DNA of 46,280 nucleotides from Gammaproteobacteria bacterium (lineage in GTDB: Bacteria > Pseudomonadota > Gammaproteobacteria > Burkholderiales > Gallionellaceae), in the NCBI GenBank assembly GCA_018820925.1, contig JAHJNJ010000033.1:1-46280 (forward strand), in the 5' to 3' direction. The notes under the pieces are model-generated. The model did not search any database and was not told where the DNA came from. It saw only the letters and a list, made by a program, of their open reading frames with translations. Shown here one piece after another: positions 34,366-46,280 of the stretch (positions are counted from its first letter, which is position 1; each line of letters opens with the position of its first letter). The position numbers and the translations under genes were made by a program.

Positions 34366-37300
34366 GCAACTTCGCCTTCCTTCAGTCCGAGTGGCCACTG
34401 CTGTTTGAAGCAGCAACCCAAGCCGAAGGAATGGCGAACACCGATGCGCGTGCATCCTGCTTTTATTCCCGCCGCGCGCTGGAACTGACAGTGGCGTGGC
34501 TGTATACCTACGACAAGACGCTCAAGCTGCCGTACCAGGACCACTTGAGCGCGCTCATCCACGAGCCTACTTTCCGCAAGGCAACTGGCGAGGCGGTGTT
34601 CACCAAGACCAGGCTCATCAAAGACCTCGGCAATCTTGCGGTACACAGCACGCGCAAGATCATGCCTGCCGATGCGCTGACGGCAACGCGCGAACTGTTC
34701 CATGTGTGCTACTGGCTGGCGCGCACTTATGGCAAGAAATCGCGCCCTGACCCTGGCCTGACTTTTTCCGCTGTGTTACTGCCGCAGCCTTCTGCTGCAC
34801 CGGCGCAGTCGCTAGATCAATTGCAGAAGCTGGAAGCGCAACTGCACGAACGCGACCAAAAGCTCACCACGCTGTTGGCTGACAAAGCGGCACTGGATGA
34901 GGAACTAAAAAAGCTGCGCGAGGAAATCGCTGTTGCCAAGAAAACCAACTCCGCGCAAGTCGATACCCACGATTATTCCGAAGCGCAAACTCGCGACTAC
35001 TTCATCGACCTGCTGTTGAAAGAAGCGGGCTGGCCGCTGGATAAGCCGCAAGACCGCGAGTTTGAAGTGAGCGGCATGCCCAGCGATTCCGGCGTCGGCT
35101 TTGTCGATTATGTGCTGTGGGCGGATGATGGCAAGCCGCTGGCGGTGATTGAAGCCAAGCGCACCAAGCGCGATGCCAAGGTGGGGCAGCAGCAAGCCAA
35201 GCTGTATGCCGATTGCCTGGAAGCGAAGTATGGTCAGCGCCCGGTGATTTTCTACACCAACGGCTATGAGCATTGGCTGTGGGACGATGCCAGCTACCCG
35301 CCGCGCGCAGTGCAGGGCTTCTTCAAAAAGGCCGAGCTGGAGTTGATGATTCAGCGCAGAACCACGCGCAAATCGCTGGCCGCCGCGCCGATTAACGAGG
35401 CCATCGTCGAACGCTATTACCAGACCCGCGCCATCCGCCGCATCGGCGAAGCCATTGAAACCGACCGCCAGCGCAAGGCCTTGGTGGTGATGGCGACCGG
35501 GGCGGGCAAGACGCGCACGGTGATTGCGCTGGCCGATGTGCTGATGCGCTGCAACTGGGCCAAGCGCGTGCTGTTTCTGGCCGACCGTGTGGCCTTGGTG
35601 CGGCAGGCGGTCAATGCCTTCAAGATCCACTTGCCGGATTCTTCGCCGGTGAATCTGGTTACCGAAAAAGACACCGAGGGGCGCGTTTACCTTTCCACCT
35701 ATCCCACCATGATGGGGCTGATTGATGACGCGAAGGACGGGCAGCGCCGCTTTGGTGTGGGGCACTTCGACCTCATCGTTATCGACGAGGCGCACCGTTC
35801 GGTGTATCAAAAGTATCGAGCCATTTTCGAGTATTTCGACAGCTTGCTGGTGGGGCTGACGGCGACGCCTAAGGATGAAATCGACCACAACACTTACGGC
35901 TTGTTCGATCTGGAAAGCGGCGTGCCGACCGATGCCTATTCGCTGGACGATGCGGTGTCCGATAAGTTTCTGGTTCCGCCCGAGGCGGTTTCCGTGCCGC
36001 TCAAGTTTCAGCGCGAGGGCATCAAGTACGATCAGCTTTCGGAAGACGAACAAGAGCAGTGGGACGCGCTGGAGTGGAACGAGGACGGCACTGCGCCCGA
36101 TGAAGTGGGCGCCGAAGCGCTCAACAAGTGGCTGTTCAATACCGACACCGTGGACAAGGTGCTGGCGCATGTGATGACGCGCGGGCAGAAGGTGGCGGGC
36201 GGCGACCGGCTGGGCAAGACCATCATCTTCGCTAAGAACCTCCAGCATGCCGATTACATTGCCGAGCGTTTCGATATCGCCTATCCACATTACAAGGGCG
36301 AGTTTGCGCGGGTCATCACCTACAAGACCGAATACGCGCAGAGCCTGATCGACAACTTCTCCGCCAAGGACAAGATGCCGCACATCGCCATCTCGGTGGA
36401 TATGCTGGACACCGGCATCGACGTGCCGGAAGTGTTGAACCTGGTGTTCTTCAAGGCGGTGCGCTCCAAGACCAAGTTCTGGCAGATGGTTGGGCGCGGC
36501 ACGCGTTTGTGTCCCAATGTGTTCGGGCCGAATGAGGACAAGAAATTCTTTTACATTTTCGACTACTGCCAGAACCTGGAATATTTCAGCCAGAACCCGG
36601 ATGTGACCGACGGTTCGGCCAGCGAAGCACTGGGCACGCGCTTGTTCAAGGCGCGCCTGCAACTTATTGGCGAGTTGGATAACCAGTTCACCGATGAACG
36701 GGCAATGCGCCAAGTCGAAGATGCGTATGTCGATACTGGTGACGACAAGACGCTGCGCCGCGATTTGGCCGATATGCTGCATACGCAGGTGGCGGCGATG
36801 AATATCGATAATTTTGTGGTGCGACCACAACGCAGGCTGGTCGAAAAATATGCCCAGACTGAGCCGTGGCAAAAGTTGGGTGTGGCGGAGTTTACCGAGC
36901 TGGCGCAATATGTGTCGGGTCTGCCGACCGAGATGGCCGATGAAGAAGAAGAGTCCAAGCGTTTCGATTTGCTGGTGCTGCGCACGCAGCTTTCTATTTT
37001 GCAGGCCAAGCCGGACTTCGCCAGCCTGCGCGACAAAATCATCGCGATTGCCAGCGCGCTGGAAGATCAGCAGAGCATCCCGGCCATCAAGGCGCACATC
37101 GTGCTGATTCAGTCGATGATGAGCGATGAGTGGTGGACGGATGTCACCGTTGCCATGCTGGAGACGGCGCGCAAACGCCTGCGCACGTTAATCAAGCTCA
37201 TTGAAAAAGGTAAGCGCATCGTCGTTTACACCGACTTTGAAGACGAACTGGGTGAAGGCACCACGATTGAGCTGCCGGAAATGGGTATCGGCATGAACTT

Positions 37301-37763
37301 CGAGCGCTTCCGCGACAAGGCGCGCCAGTTCCTCAAGGCGCATGAAAGCCACCTGGCACTGCAACGCCTGCGCCGCAACCAGCCGCTTACGCCCTCCGAC
37401 CTGGACGAACTGGAGCGCATGCTGGTCGAAGCGGGCGGCACACAGGCAATCATCGACCGCGCCAAGGAACAAAGCCACGGGCTGGGCGTGTTCATCCGCT
37501 CGCTGGTGGGGCTGGACCATGAAACTGCGAAGCAGGCATTCAGCCAATTCATCTCGGGGACTGCGGTGACGGCCAACCAGATTGAGTTCATCAACCTGGT
37601 TGTCGACTACCTGACTGAGAACGGCGTGATGGAACCGGACAGGCTGTATGAGTCGCCGTTTACCGACATCAATCCGTTGGGGCCGGAGGGGGTGTTTCCG
37701 TCGGCGAAGGTGGATCAGATGGTGCAGGTGTTGGCGGAGATTCGGATGAGTGCGGTGGGGTAG
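34362..37763 (+). CDS. hsdR: HsdR, type I restriction endonuclease/translocase subunit
   Basis: The 1133-residue protein cuts DNA after ATP-driven translocation. In order: an N-terminal DUF4145-like domain (about 1-125), a coiled coil (about 145-200), the HsdR nuclease core with D249, E264 and K266 (VDYVLWADDGKPLAVIEAK), a SF2 helicase with Walker A ATGAGKT (K383), DEAH (D475) and GLTATP, motif VI-like MVGRGTRLC, and a C-terminal EcoEI-type domain. It overlaps the DUF262 gene by four bases. All key residues are intact, so the system appears functional. Confidence 0.95.
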   Translation: MSNFAFLQSEWPLLFEAATQAEGMANTDARASCFYSRRALELTVAWLYTYDKTLKLPYQDHLSALIHEPTFRKATGEAVFTKTRLIKDLGNLAVHSTRKIMPADALTATRELFHVCYWLARTYGKKSRPDPGLTFSAVLLPQPSAAPAQSLDQLQKLEAQLHERDQKLTTLLADKAALDEELKKLREEIAVAKKTNSAQVDTHDYSEAQTRDYFIDLLLKEAGWPLDKPQDREFEVSGMPSDSGVGFVDYVLWADDGKPLAVIEAKRTKRDAKVGQQQAKLYADCLEAKYGQRPVIFYTNGYEHWLWDDASYPPRAVQGFFKKAELELMIQRRTTRKSLAAAPINEAIVERYYQTRAIRRIGEAIETDRQRKALVVMATGAGKTRTVIALADVLMRCNWAKRVLFLADRVALVRQAVNAFKIHLPDSSPVNLVTEKDTEGRVYLSTYPTMMGLIDDAKDGQRRFGVGHFDLIVIDEAHRSVYQKYRAIFEYFDSLLVGLTATPKDEIDHNTYGLFDLESGVPTDAYSLDDAVSDKFLVPPEAVSVPLKFQREGIKYDQLSEDEQEQWDALEWNEDGTAPDEVGAEALNKWLFNTDTVDKVLAHVMTRGQKVAGGDRLGKTIIFAKNLQHADYIAERFDIAYPHYKGEFARVITYKTEYAQSLIDNFSAKDKMPHIAISVDMLDTGIDVPEVLNLVFFKAVRSKTKFWQMVGRGTRLCPNVFGPNEDKKFFYIFDYCQNLEYFSQNPDVTDGSASEALGTRLFKARLQLIGELDNQFTDERAMRQVEDAYVDTGDDKTLRRDLADMLHTQVAAMNIDNFVVRPQRRLVEKYAQTEPWQKLGVAEFTELAQYVSGLPTEMADEEEESKRFDLLVLRTQLSILQAKPDFASLRDKIIAIASALEDQQSIPAIKAHIVLIQSMMSDEWWTDVTVAMLETARKRLRTLIKLIEKGKRIVVYTDFEDELGEGTTIELPEMGIGMNFERFRDKARQFLKAHESHLALQRLRRNQPLTPSDLDELERMLVEAGGTQAIIDRAKEQSHGLGVFIRSLVGLDHETAKQAFSQFISGTAVTANQIEFINLVVDYLTENGVMEPDRLYESPFTDINPLGPEGVFPSAKVDQMVQVLAEIRMSAVG

Positions 37764-37882
37764 GGCAGGCCATTGTCTGCTGGCTAATGGAAAACATATT
37801 GATTTAAAGTGGTTTTGTTATTTTCGGTGTGGCAGCAACACTAATATGGCTAGGTAAATTAAAGCTTGTGCAATTTTGGCCG

Positions 37883-37894
37883 TTGTATATACAA
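37883..37894. promoter_or_regulatory. Candidate toxin-antitoxin operator 1
   Basis: TTGTATATACAA is a perfect 12-bp palindrome upstream of the toxin-like gene. Its core GTATATAC recurs at 38227-38234 before the antitoxin-like gene. Ribbon-helix-helix antitoxins commonly repress their own operon at such dyads. Confidence 0.55.
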
Positions 37895-37921
37895 TGCAGG
37901 CCTATTCCGGAATTCATGACC

Positions 37922-38215
37922 ATGAAACTCCATATTTCAGCAGCAGTTCGGGAAAAGCTTGCAAACAAGACACCGCCTGTGTCAGAGAGTGAAATCGTCC
38001 AATGTTTCGCGAACCGTACGGGCAAGGATTTGATTGATACACGGGCAGACAATATGACAAATCCGCTAACCCGTTGGTTTATTGCTGAAACGGATTTTGG
38101 GCGGAAGCTTAAGGTGGCATATATGCCGACGGTTAACGGGATTGTCATCAAGTCAGCCTACGATCCCAATGATGAGGAGAAACGGATTTATAACAAGTAT
38201 TCTCACCCAATTTAG
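37922..38215 (+). CDS. BrnT-like small toxin candidate
   Basis: The 97-residue protein MKLHISAAVREKLANKTPPV... has the compact beta-rich layout of the BrnT/DUF4258 RNase-like class (WFIAETDFGRKLKVAYMP, then VIKSAYDPNDEEKRIYNKY). Close relatives are often labelled ADP-ribosyl-(dinitrogen reductase) hydrolase, which is probably a misnomer. An ATG two codons upstream (37916) is an equal alternative start. A ribbon-helix-helix-like gene follows by 58 bp, making a toxin-first pair. Composition is AT-rich, like the neighbouring defence genes. RNase action is inferred from the family, not from residues I can assign. Confidence 0.65.
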   Translation: MKLHISAAVREKLANKTPPVSESEIVQCFANRTGKDLIDTRADNMTNPLTRWFIAETDFGRKLKVAYMPTVNGIVIKSAYDPNDEEKRIYNKYSHPI

Positions 38216-38226
38216 TATTTGCTCTC

Positions 38227-38234
38227 GTATATAC
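38227..38234. promoter_or_regulatory. Candidate toxin-antitoxin operator 2
   Basis: GTATATAC is identical to the core of the palindrome at 37883-37894 and lies about 40 bp upstream of the antitoxin-like start. Two spaced copies suggest that both genes of the pair can be controlled by the same DNA-binding protein. Confidence 0.45.
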
Positions 38235-38273
38235 AGAAAACATTAGCCTAAAAGGCACACCAAGGAGACAGCC

Positions 38274-38648
38274 ATGAGCAAAAAACCACCAACCCCCAAA
38301 ATTCTAGATACCGAGGAAGCTTGGCTATCTGGTGAGTTGGGCACGGATGAGGAATTTGTGGCGGTAGCACCAGACGATGCGGAATCGATCATTAACGAAC
38401 AGCTCGACTTGCAACCGATTTCCATTCGGCTCGAAAAGTCCCTCATCGAAGACTTCAAACTCATTGCGGCGATGCACGGGCTTGGATATCAGCCGTTGAT
38501 GAGGCAATCTCTGAAACGGTTTGCGGACTGCGAGAAGAAGCGCATTCTGCGCGAAGCGGCAGCGGATATGGCTGCAAGAAAAAAGGCAGAGAAAGAGTCG
38601 CAATCTGAAGCCACCTCAACGGTAGAGCCGCAAAAGAAAGCGGCCTAA
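38274..38648 (+). CDS. Ribbon-helix-helix (BrnA/CopG-like) antitoxin candidate
   Basis: The 124-residue protein has an acidic N-terminal arm, probably the toxin-binding part, then PISIRLEKSLIEDFKLIAAM and HGLGYQPLMRQSLKRFAD, which fit a strand-helix-helix DNA-binding domain (about 45-85), and a charged, Lys/Glu-rich tail. BrnA antitoxins have the same ISIRLD...GYQ pattern. AAGGAG lies upstream of the ATG at 38274. It would neutralise the upstream toxin-like protein and repress the pair. Confidence 0.7.
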   Translation: MSKKPPTPKILDTEEAWLSGELGTDEEFVAVAPDDAESIINEQLDLQPISIRLEKSLIEDFKLIAAMHGLGYQPLMRQSLKRFADCEKKRILREAAADMAARKKAEKESQSEATSTVEPQKKAA

Positions 38649-38714
38649 CTATTGCCATCCCACCTGTTGGTGGGGGCGTTCACTCAGAGATGGGTTAATC
38701 ACTTTGCCAATAAG

Positions 38715-38745
38715 AAGCCTCGCAGCAATGCGAGGCTTTTTGTTT
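38715..38745 (+). terminator. Rho-independent terminator after the toxin-antitoxin pair
   Basis: AAGCCTCGCA, loop GCAA and TGCGAGGCTT form a perfect 10-bp stem followed by TTTGTTT. It closes the defence block. Between it and 39088 (part of the 439-bp gap 38649-39087) I see no gene or clear signal except the ribosome-binding site of the next gene. Confidence 0.88.
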
Positions 38746-39087
38746 CTGACGGTCGATGCGGGGCAATATGGAGCCTGCATCGCAATAGCTCTGAGCTATG
38801 ACCGGTTTGTGTGCTGAAAGCAGGCGAAACACCACCTAGTTCAAAGTGGCTGCAATGGCCGATGAAGAGACTGTCCGAGCGCACTATCCGAACTTCCACC
38901 TTCGGATCACGTTGCGAATTCCTGGAACGCTGTCCTTTCGGATGGTCCATTAACTGGGTATGATCACAGCAACCGGCAACCAGAGCGGACATTTGCGGGT
39001 TGTTCTTGCCGCCTCTTGTCCGGTAGTCCTGTCCGCATTTGCCAATGCGCGCGCACGTCGATAACAACAATCGAGGATGTCGACACG

Positions 39088-40361
39088 ATGAGCACACTGC
39101 TATCCAAGCTGCTGACCTTGCTATTGCTGATCCTGATCAGCGGCGGGGTGGCGCGGGCGGCGACGCTGTCGATCTCCTGCGGCGCGGTCGGCAAGGAGCT
39201 GAGCTTGTGCCGGCAGGGTGTCGAGGCCTGGTCGCAACGCACCGGCCATCACGTCAAGGTCGTCGCGACGCCCAACTCGGCGACCGAGCGTTTCGCGCTC
39301 TACCAGCAGATCCTGGCGTCGCATTCGTCCGACATCGACATTCTGCAGATCGACGTGGTCTGGCCCGGCACGCTGGCGCCGCATCTGGTCGACCTGTCGC
39401 AGTACATCGGCGGCGACGTCACGCAACAATATTTCCCCGCATTGATCGCCAACAACACCATCGCCGGCAAACTGGTGGCGCTGCCGTGGTTCACCAACGC
39501 CGGTGTGCTTTACTACCGCAAGGACCTGCTGAAAAAATACCACGCGCAGCCGCCCGCCACCTGGCAGCAACTGACGGCCACCGCGCGCCGCATCCAGGAT
39601 GCCGAGCGCCGTGCCGGCAATCCGCGCATGCAGGGTTTCGTGTTCCAGGCCAAGGGCTATGAAGGCCTCACTTGCGACGCGCTGGAATGGATAGACAGCT
39701 TCGGCGGCGGTGCGCTGGTCGATGCCGACGGCACGGTCACGGTCGACAACCCGCGCGCCGTAGCGGCGCTGCAACTGGCCGCGAGCTGGATCGGCGACAT
39801 CGCGCCGCAGGGCGTGCTCAACTACGACGAAGAAGAGAGTCGCGGCGTGTTCCAGTCCGGCAACGCGGTGTTCATGCGCAACTGGCCGTACGCCTGGGCG
39901 CTGGGCAATGCCGCCGACAGCCCGATCCGCGGCAGGATCGGCGTCGTCGCGCTGCCCGCTGGCGGACCGGACGGCCACCAGACCGGCACGCTCGGCGGCT
40001 GGCAACTGGCGGTGTCGCGCTATTCGCAGCATCCCGAACTCGCCGCCGACCTGGTGCGCCACCTGACCGCCTACGCCGAGCAGAAGCGTCGCGCCATCGC
40101 GGGCTCCTACAACCCGGCGATCCCCGCGCTGTACCGCGACAAGGAAGTGCTTGCGGCGGTGCCGTTCTTCGGCACGCTGTACACGACCTTCGAACACGCG
40201 GTGGCGCGACCGTCGCGCATCGCCGGCAGCAAATATGCGCGCGTCAGCGCCGAGTTCTACTACGCGGTACACGACGTGTTGAGCGGCAAGACCGAAGCGG
40301 CCCCCGCGCTGGCGGCGCTGCAAAGCAAGCTGACGCGGCTTTCGCGCGGGGGGCAGTGGTG

Positions 40362-40362
<1 letters not shown>
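39088..40362 (+). CDS. Sugar ABC transporter substrate-binding protein (CUT1 family)
   Basis: The 424-residue protein has a signal peptide (MSTLLSKLLTLLLLILISGG...ARA) and a family 1 solute-binding fold (QILASHSSDIDILQIDVVWPG, LPWFTNAGVLYYRKDLLKKY, GGWQLAVSRYS), which resembles trehalose/maltose or related oligosaccharide binders such as ThuE/LpqY. It acts in the periplasm and serves the two permeases that follow. The start at 39088 follows GAGGA; an in-frame extension to 39016 is rejected because it would precede the signal peptide. Its stop overlaps the next ATG by one base (TGATG). The sugar cannot be named from sequence. Confidence 0.9.
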
Positions 40363-41255
<893 letters not shown>

Positions 41256-41258
41256 ACG

Positions 41259-42098
41259 ATGCAGCGCAGAACGAAACGGCTGATCGGCAAAAGCGCGTTC
41301 TACCTGCTGCTTGCCGTCATCGTGCTCTACACCGTGTTCCCGTTCTACTGGGCCGTCGTGTCGTCGCTGAAGTCGGGCTCGGCGTTGTTCCAGGTCGAAT
41401 TCTGGCCCGCGCATCCGCAGTGGCACAACTACCTCGCCGTGTTTCGCGAACAGCCGTTCGGCCGCAACATCCTAAACTCGCTGTTCGTGGCGGTCTCCAC
41501 CGTGGCGCTCTCGCTGGCGCTGGCGCTGGCCGCCGCCTGGTCGCTCGGCCGCGTGCGGTTTCGCGGCCGCACGCTGCTGTTGCTGGTGATCCTGGGCGTG
41601 TCGATGTTTCCGCAGATCGCGGTGCTGTCCGGCATGTTCGAGCTGATCAGTTCGCTGGGTCTGTACAACAACCTGCTGGCGCTGTCGTTCTCCTACCTGA
41701 TTTTCACCCTGCCGTTCACGGTGTGGGTGCTGACCACGTTCATGCGCGAACTGCCGAAGGAGTTGGAAGAAGCGGCGATTGTCGACGGCGCGACACCGCT
41801 GACCATCGTCACGCGCGTGTTCATGCCGCTGATGGGGCCGGCACTGGTGACCACCGGCCTGCTGGCGTTCATCGCGGCCTGGAACGAGTTCCTGTTCGCG
41901 CTGACCTTCACGCTGTCGGGCGACATGCGCACCGTGCCAGTGGCGATCGCGCTGATCTCCGGCGCCAGCGAGCACGAATTGCCTTGGGGCAACATCATGG
42001 CCGCGTCGGTCATCGTCACCGTACCGCTGATCGCGCTGGTGCTGGTGTTCCAGCGGCGCATCGTGTCGGGGCTGACTGCGGGGGCGATCAAGGGATGA
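41259..42098 (+). CDS. Sugar ABC transporter permease (MalG/ThuG-like)
   Basis: The 279-residue protein is the second channel half, with about six helices and EAA loop [20 protein letters not shown]. It starts 3 bp after the first permease. The C-terminal [10 protein letters not shown] is the usual MalG-type ending that contacts the ATPase. Confidence 0.93.
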   Translation: MQRRTKRLIGKSAFYLLLAVIVLYTVFPFYWAVVSSLKSGSALFQVEFWPAHPQWHNYLAVFREQPFGRNILNSLFVAVSTVALSLALALAAAWSLGRVRFRGRTLLLLVILGVSMFPQIAVLSGMFELISSLGLYNNLLALSFSYLIFTLPFTVWVLTTFMRELPKELEEAAIVDGATPLTIVTRVFMPLMGPALVTTGLLAFIAAWNEFLFALTFTLSGDMRTVPVAIALISGASEHELPWGNIMAASVIVTVPLIALVLVFQRRIVSGLTAGAIKG

Positions 42099-42117
42099 TG
42101 CATGAGGCACTTCAACA

Positions 42118-42217
42118 GCCCCCCTTTACAAAAAGGGGGGTATGGGGGGATTTGCGGCAGAATGAGTTATTGCCAGTCTGCTAAATCCCCCTCCCGTCCC
42201 CCTTTCCTAAAGGGGGA
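42118..42217. repeat. Inverted repeat of C/G runs between permease and ATPase genes
   Basis: A CCCCCCTTTACAAAAAGGGG hairpin leads into TATGGGGGGATTT, which is complementary to AAATCCCCCTCCCGTCCCCC further right, followed by another small hairpin. This is a familiar dispersed intergenic repeat. It separates the ATPase gene from the rest of the transporter operon (236-bp gap). Confidence 0.75.
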
Positions 42218-42334
42218 AGCGTACGGAGAAGCCGCCTCAGGCAGCGCATGGTTTGATGGCCCTTTGAGGGGCTCAATAATGAAGGCTCCAGCTTTGCCGG
42301 GTTGTTATACATATTCGAGAGGAGAACGTAATCC

Positions 42335-43429
<1,095 letters not shown>

Positions 43430-43489
43430 GCATGCGTCTTCAATCGACACACATCGGCAGCCGCTGATCGACCCCGCGCCTTTAAGAGC

Positions 43490-43558
43490 CAAAAGAAACC
43501 AGAAAAACACACAGTCCCTGCCTGACTCGGTATAACCCGATGCAGGCAGAGACTGTGC
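43490..43558 (-). terminator. Hairpin terminator for katG
   Basis: CACAGTCCCTGCCTG (43510-43524) and CAGGCAGAGACTGTG (43543-43557) form an imperfect long stem. Read in the katG direction it is followed by a T-rich run (TGTGTTTTTCTGGTTTCTTTT). The opposite side has no T-tract, so it mainly ends the minus-strand transcript. Confidence 0.7.
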
Positions 43559-43589
43559 GGTTCTGGACTATTAAATCTTTCCTCCCGGA

Positions 43590-45890
<2,301 letters not shown>

Positions 45891-45962
45891 CGCATTGAAT
45901 CGGTATCCATCGCTCGGCGCGCCGTTCCTTCCTTCGACAGGCTCAGGACGAACGGGTTGGGA

Positions 45963-46092
45963 GCCAGGTAGGGTGGGCACGTTTTTTGTGCCCACGCGGT
46001 AAATCCTCTTCAAAGTCATAACTGCGTGGGCACAAAGCCGTGCCCACCCTACGAATTCTGCTTTCTCACTCCAATGCCGGACCGATAATACA
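45963..46092. repeat. 188-bp tandem duplication, unit 1 shared part
   Basis: This 130-bp stretch is identical to 46151-46280. It contains dispersed palindrome copy 3 (45968-46052, arms GTAGGGTGGGCAC) and a 40-bp tail GAATTCTGCTTTCTCACTCC... The period is 188 bp. The gap 45786-46280 otherwise holds the katG control region and a TTCGACAGGCTCAGGACGAA repeat fragment at about 45933. Confidence 0.92.
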
Positions 46093-46094
46093 TA

Positions 46095-46154
46095 TCACCC
46101 CATCACCAGCACCGCTGCCCCCTTGATCTCTCCCTTGCGCAACCGCTCCAGCCA
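46095..46154 (-). pseudogene. 3'-end fragment of a gene, possibly zinc-type alcohol dehydrogenase/quinone reductase
   Basis: On the minus strand the codons read WLERLRKGEIKGAAVLVMG then stop (TGA at 46097-46095). Short C-termini of this kind (RLRKGEIKGAAVLV) are typical of medium-chain dehydrogenases. Upstream in this copy the sequence passes directly into the dispersed palindrome and a stop, so only the tail is present here. It is probably a by-product of the tandem duplication; an intact gene may lie beyond the window. Confidence 0.4.
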
Positions 46155-46280
46155 GGTAGGGTGGGCACGTTTTTTGTGCCCACGCGGTAAATCCTCTTCA
46201 AAGTCATAACTGCGTGGGCACAAAGCCGTGCCCACCCTACGAATTCTGCTTTCTCACTCCAATGCCGGACCGATAATACA
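46151..46280. repeat. 188-bp tandem duplication, unit 2 (runs to window edge)
   Basis: Identical to 45963-46092 and containing dispersed palindrome copy 4 (46156-46240). Since identity continues to the last base, the array may extend further. Confidence 0.92.

Noticed and set aside
34905-37097. 730-codon open frame opposite hsdR
   Set aside because: It is a mirror of hsdR codons; helicase and nuclease motifs are on the plus strand.
38800-39060. Search for a CRISPR array, tRNA or attachment site next to the defence block
   Set aside because: No regularly spaced repeats, no cloverleaf, and no direct repeat flanking 29958-38745 was found by eye.

Overview
The window reads as chromosomal DNA of a GC-rich betaproteobacterium. 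The gene set (AcnD/PrpF-type methylcitrate cycle, a BCAM0308-family protein, membrane spermidine-synthase-like proteins) and the many GTAGGGTGGGCAC-type palindromes suggest a Gallionellaceae/Nitrosomonadales-like lineage. That placement is inference. No rRNA, tRNA, CRISPR array or intact transposase was seen.

Layout. (1) 1-6482, minus strand: a propionate (2-methylcitrate) operon read gntR-prpB-prpC-acnD-prpF, with prpF cut by the window edge. GTCGAC-centred dyads upstream of gntR are candidate operators. (2) 6854-11873, minus strand: a PilZ/YcgR-like c-di-GMP protein, a ribosome hibernation factor, then a compact set of cyclopropane-fatty-acid synthase, geranylgeranyl-reductase-like flavoprotein and AmmeMemoRadiSam radical SAM enzyme. 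(3) 12016-14063, minus strand: small stress genes (BCAM0308 family, Hsp20, cold-shock protein, SAP-like protein, a 37-residue candidate). (4) 14260-18228, plus strand: a potABCD-type polyamine transporter whose binding protein carries a signal peptide built from a palindromic repeat. (5) 18488-29622, plus strand: a second protein-quality-control cluster (DnaK paralogue, Lon-like protease, DnaJ with an apparent ATT start, small membrane protein, cytoplasmic and exported protein-isoaspartate methyltransferases), then a membrane spermidine-synthase-like protein and an alpha/beta hydrolase. (6) 29958-38648, plus strand: a defence block with a type I restriction-modification operon that contains a DUF262/HNH (GmrSD-like) gene between hsdS and hsdR, followed by a BrnT/BrnA-like toxin-antitoxin pair and a clear terminator. 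(7) 39088-43429, plus strand: a CUT1-type sugar ABC importer. (8) 43590-45785, minus strand: katG behind a well-formed OxyR-type site. (9) 45963-46280: a 188-bp tandem duplication containing the dispersed palindrome and the 3' end of a gene.

Much of the window deals with stress: protein repair and folding, membrane lipid modification, peroxide defence and ribosome hibernation. The most distinctive features are repeat-driven: a dispersed palindrome inside the potD reading frame, an IS5-type MITE with an intact TTAA target duplication lying beside its own uninterrupted paralogous site, and relics of isoaspartyl methyltransferase duplication up to the edge of the restriction-modification block.
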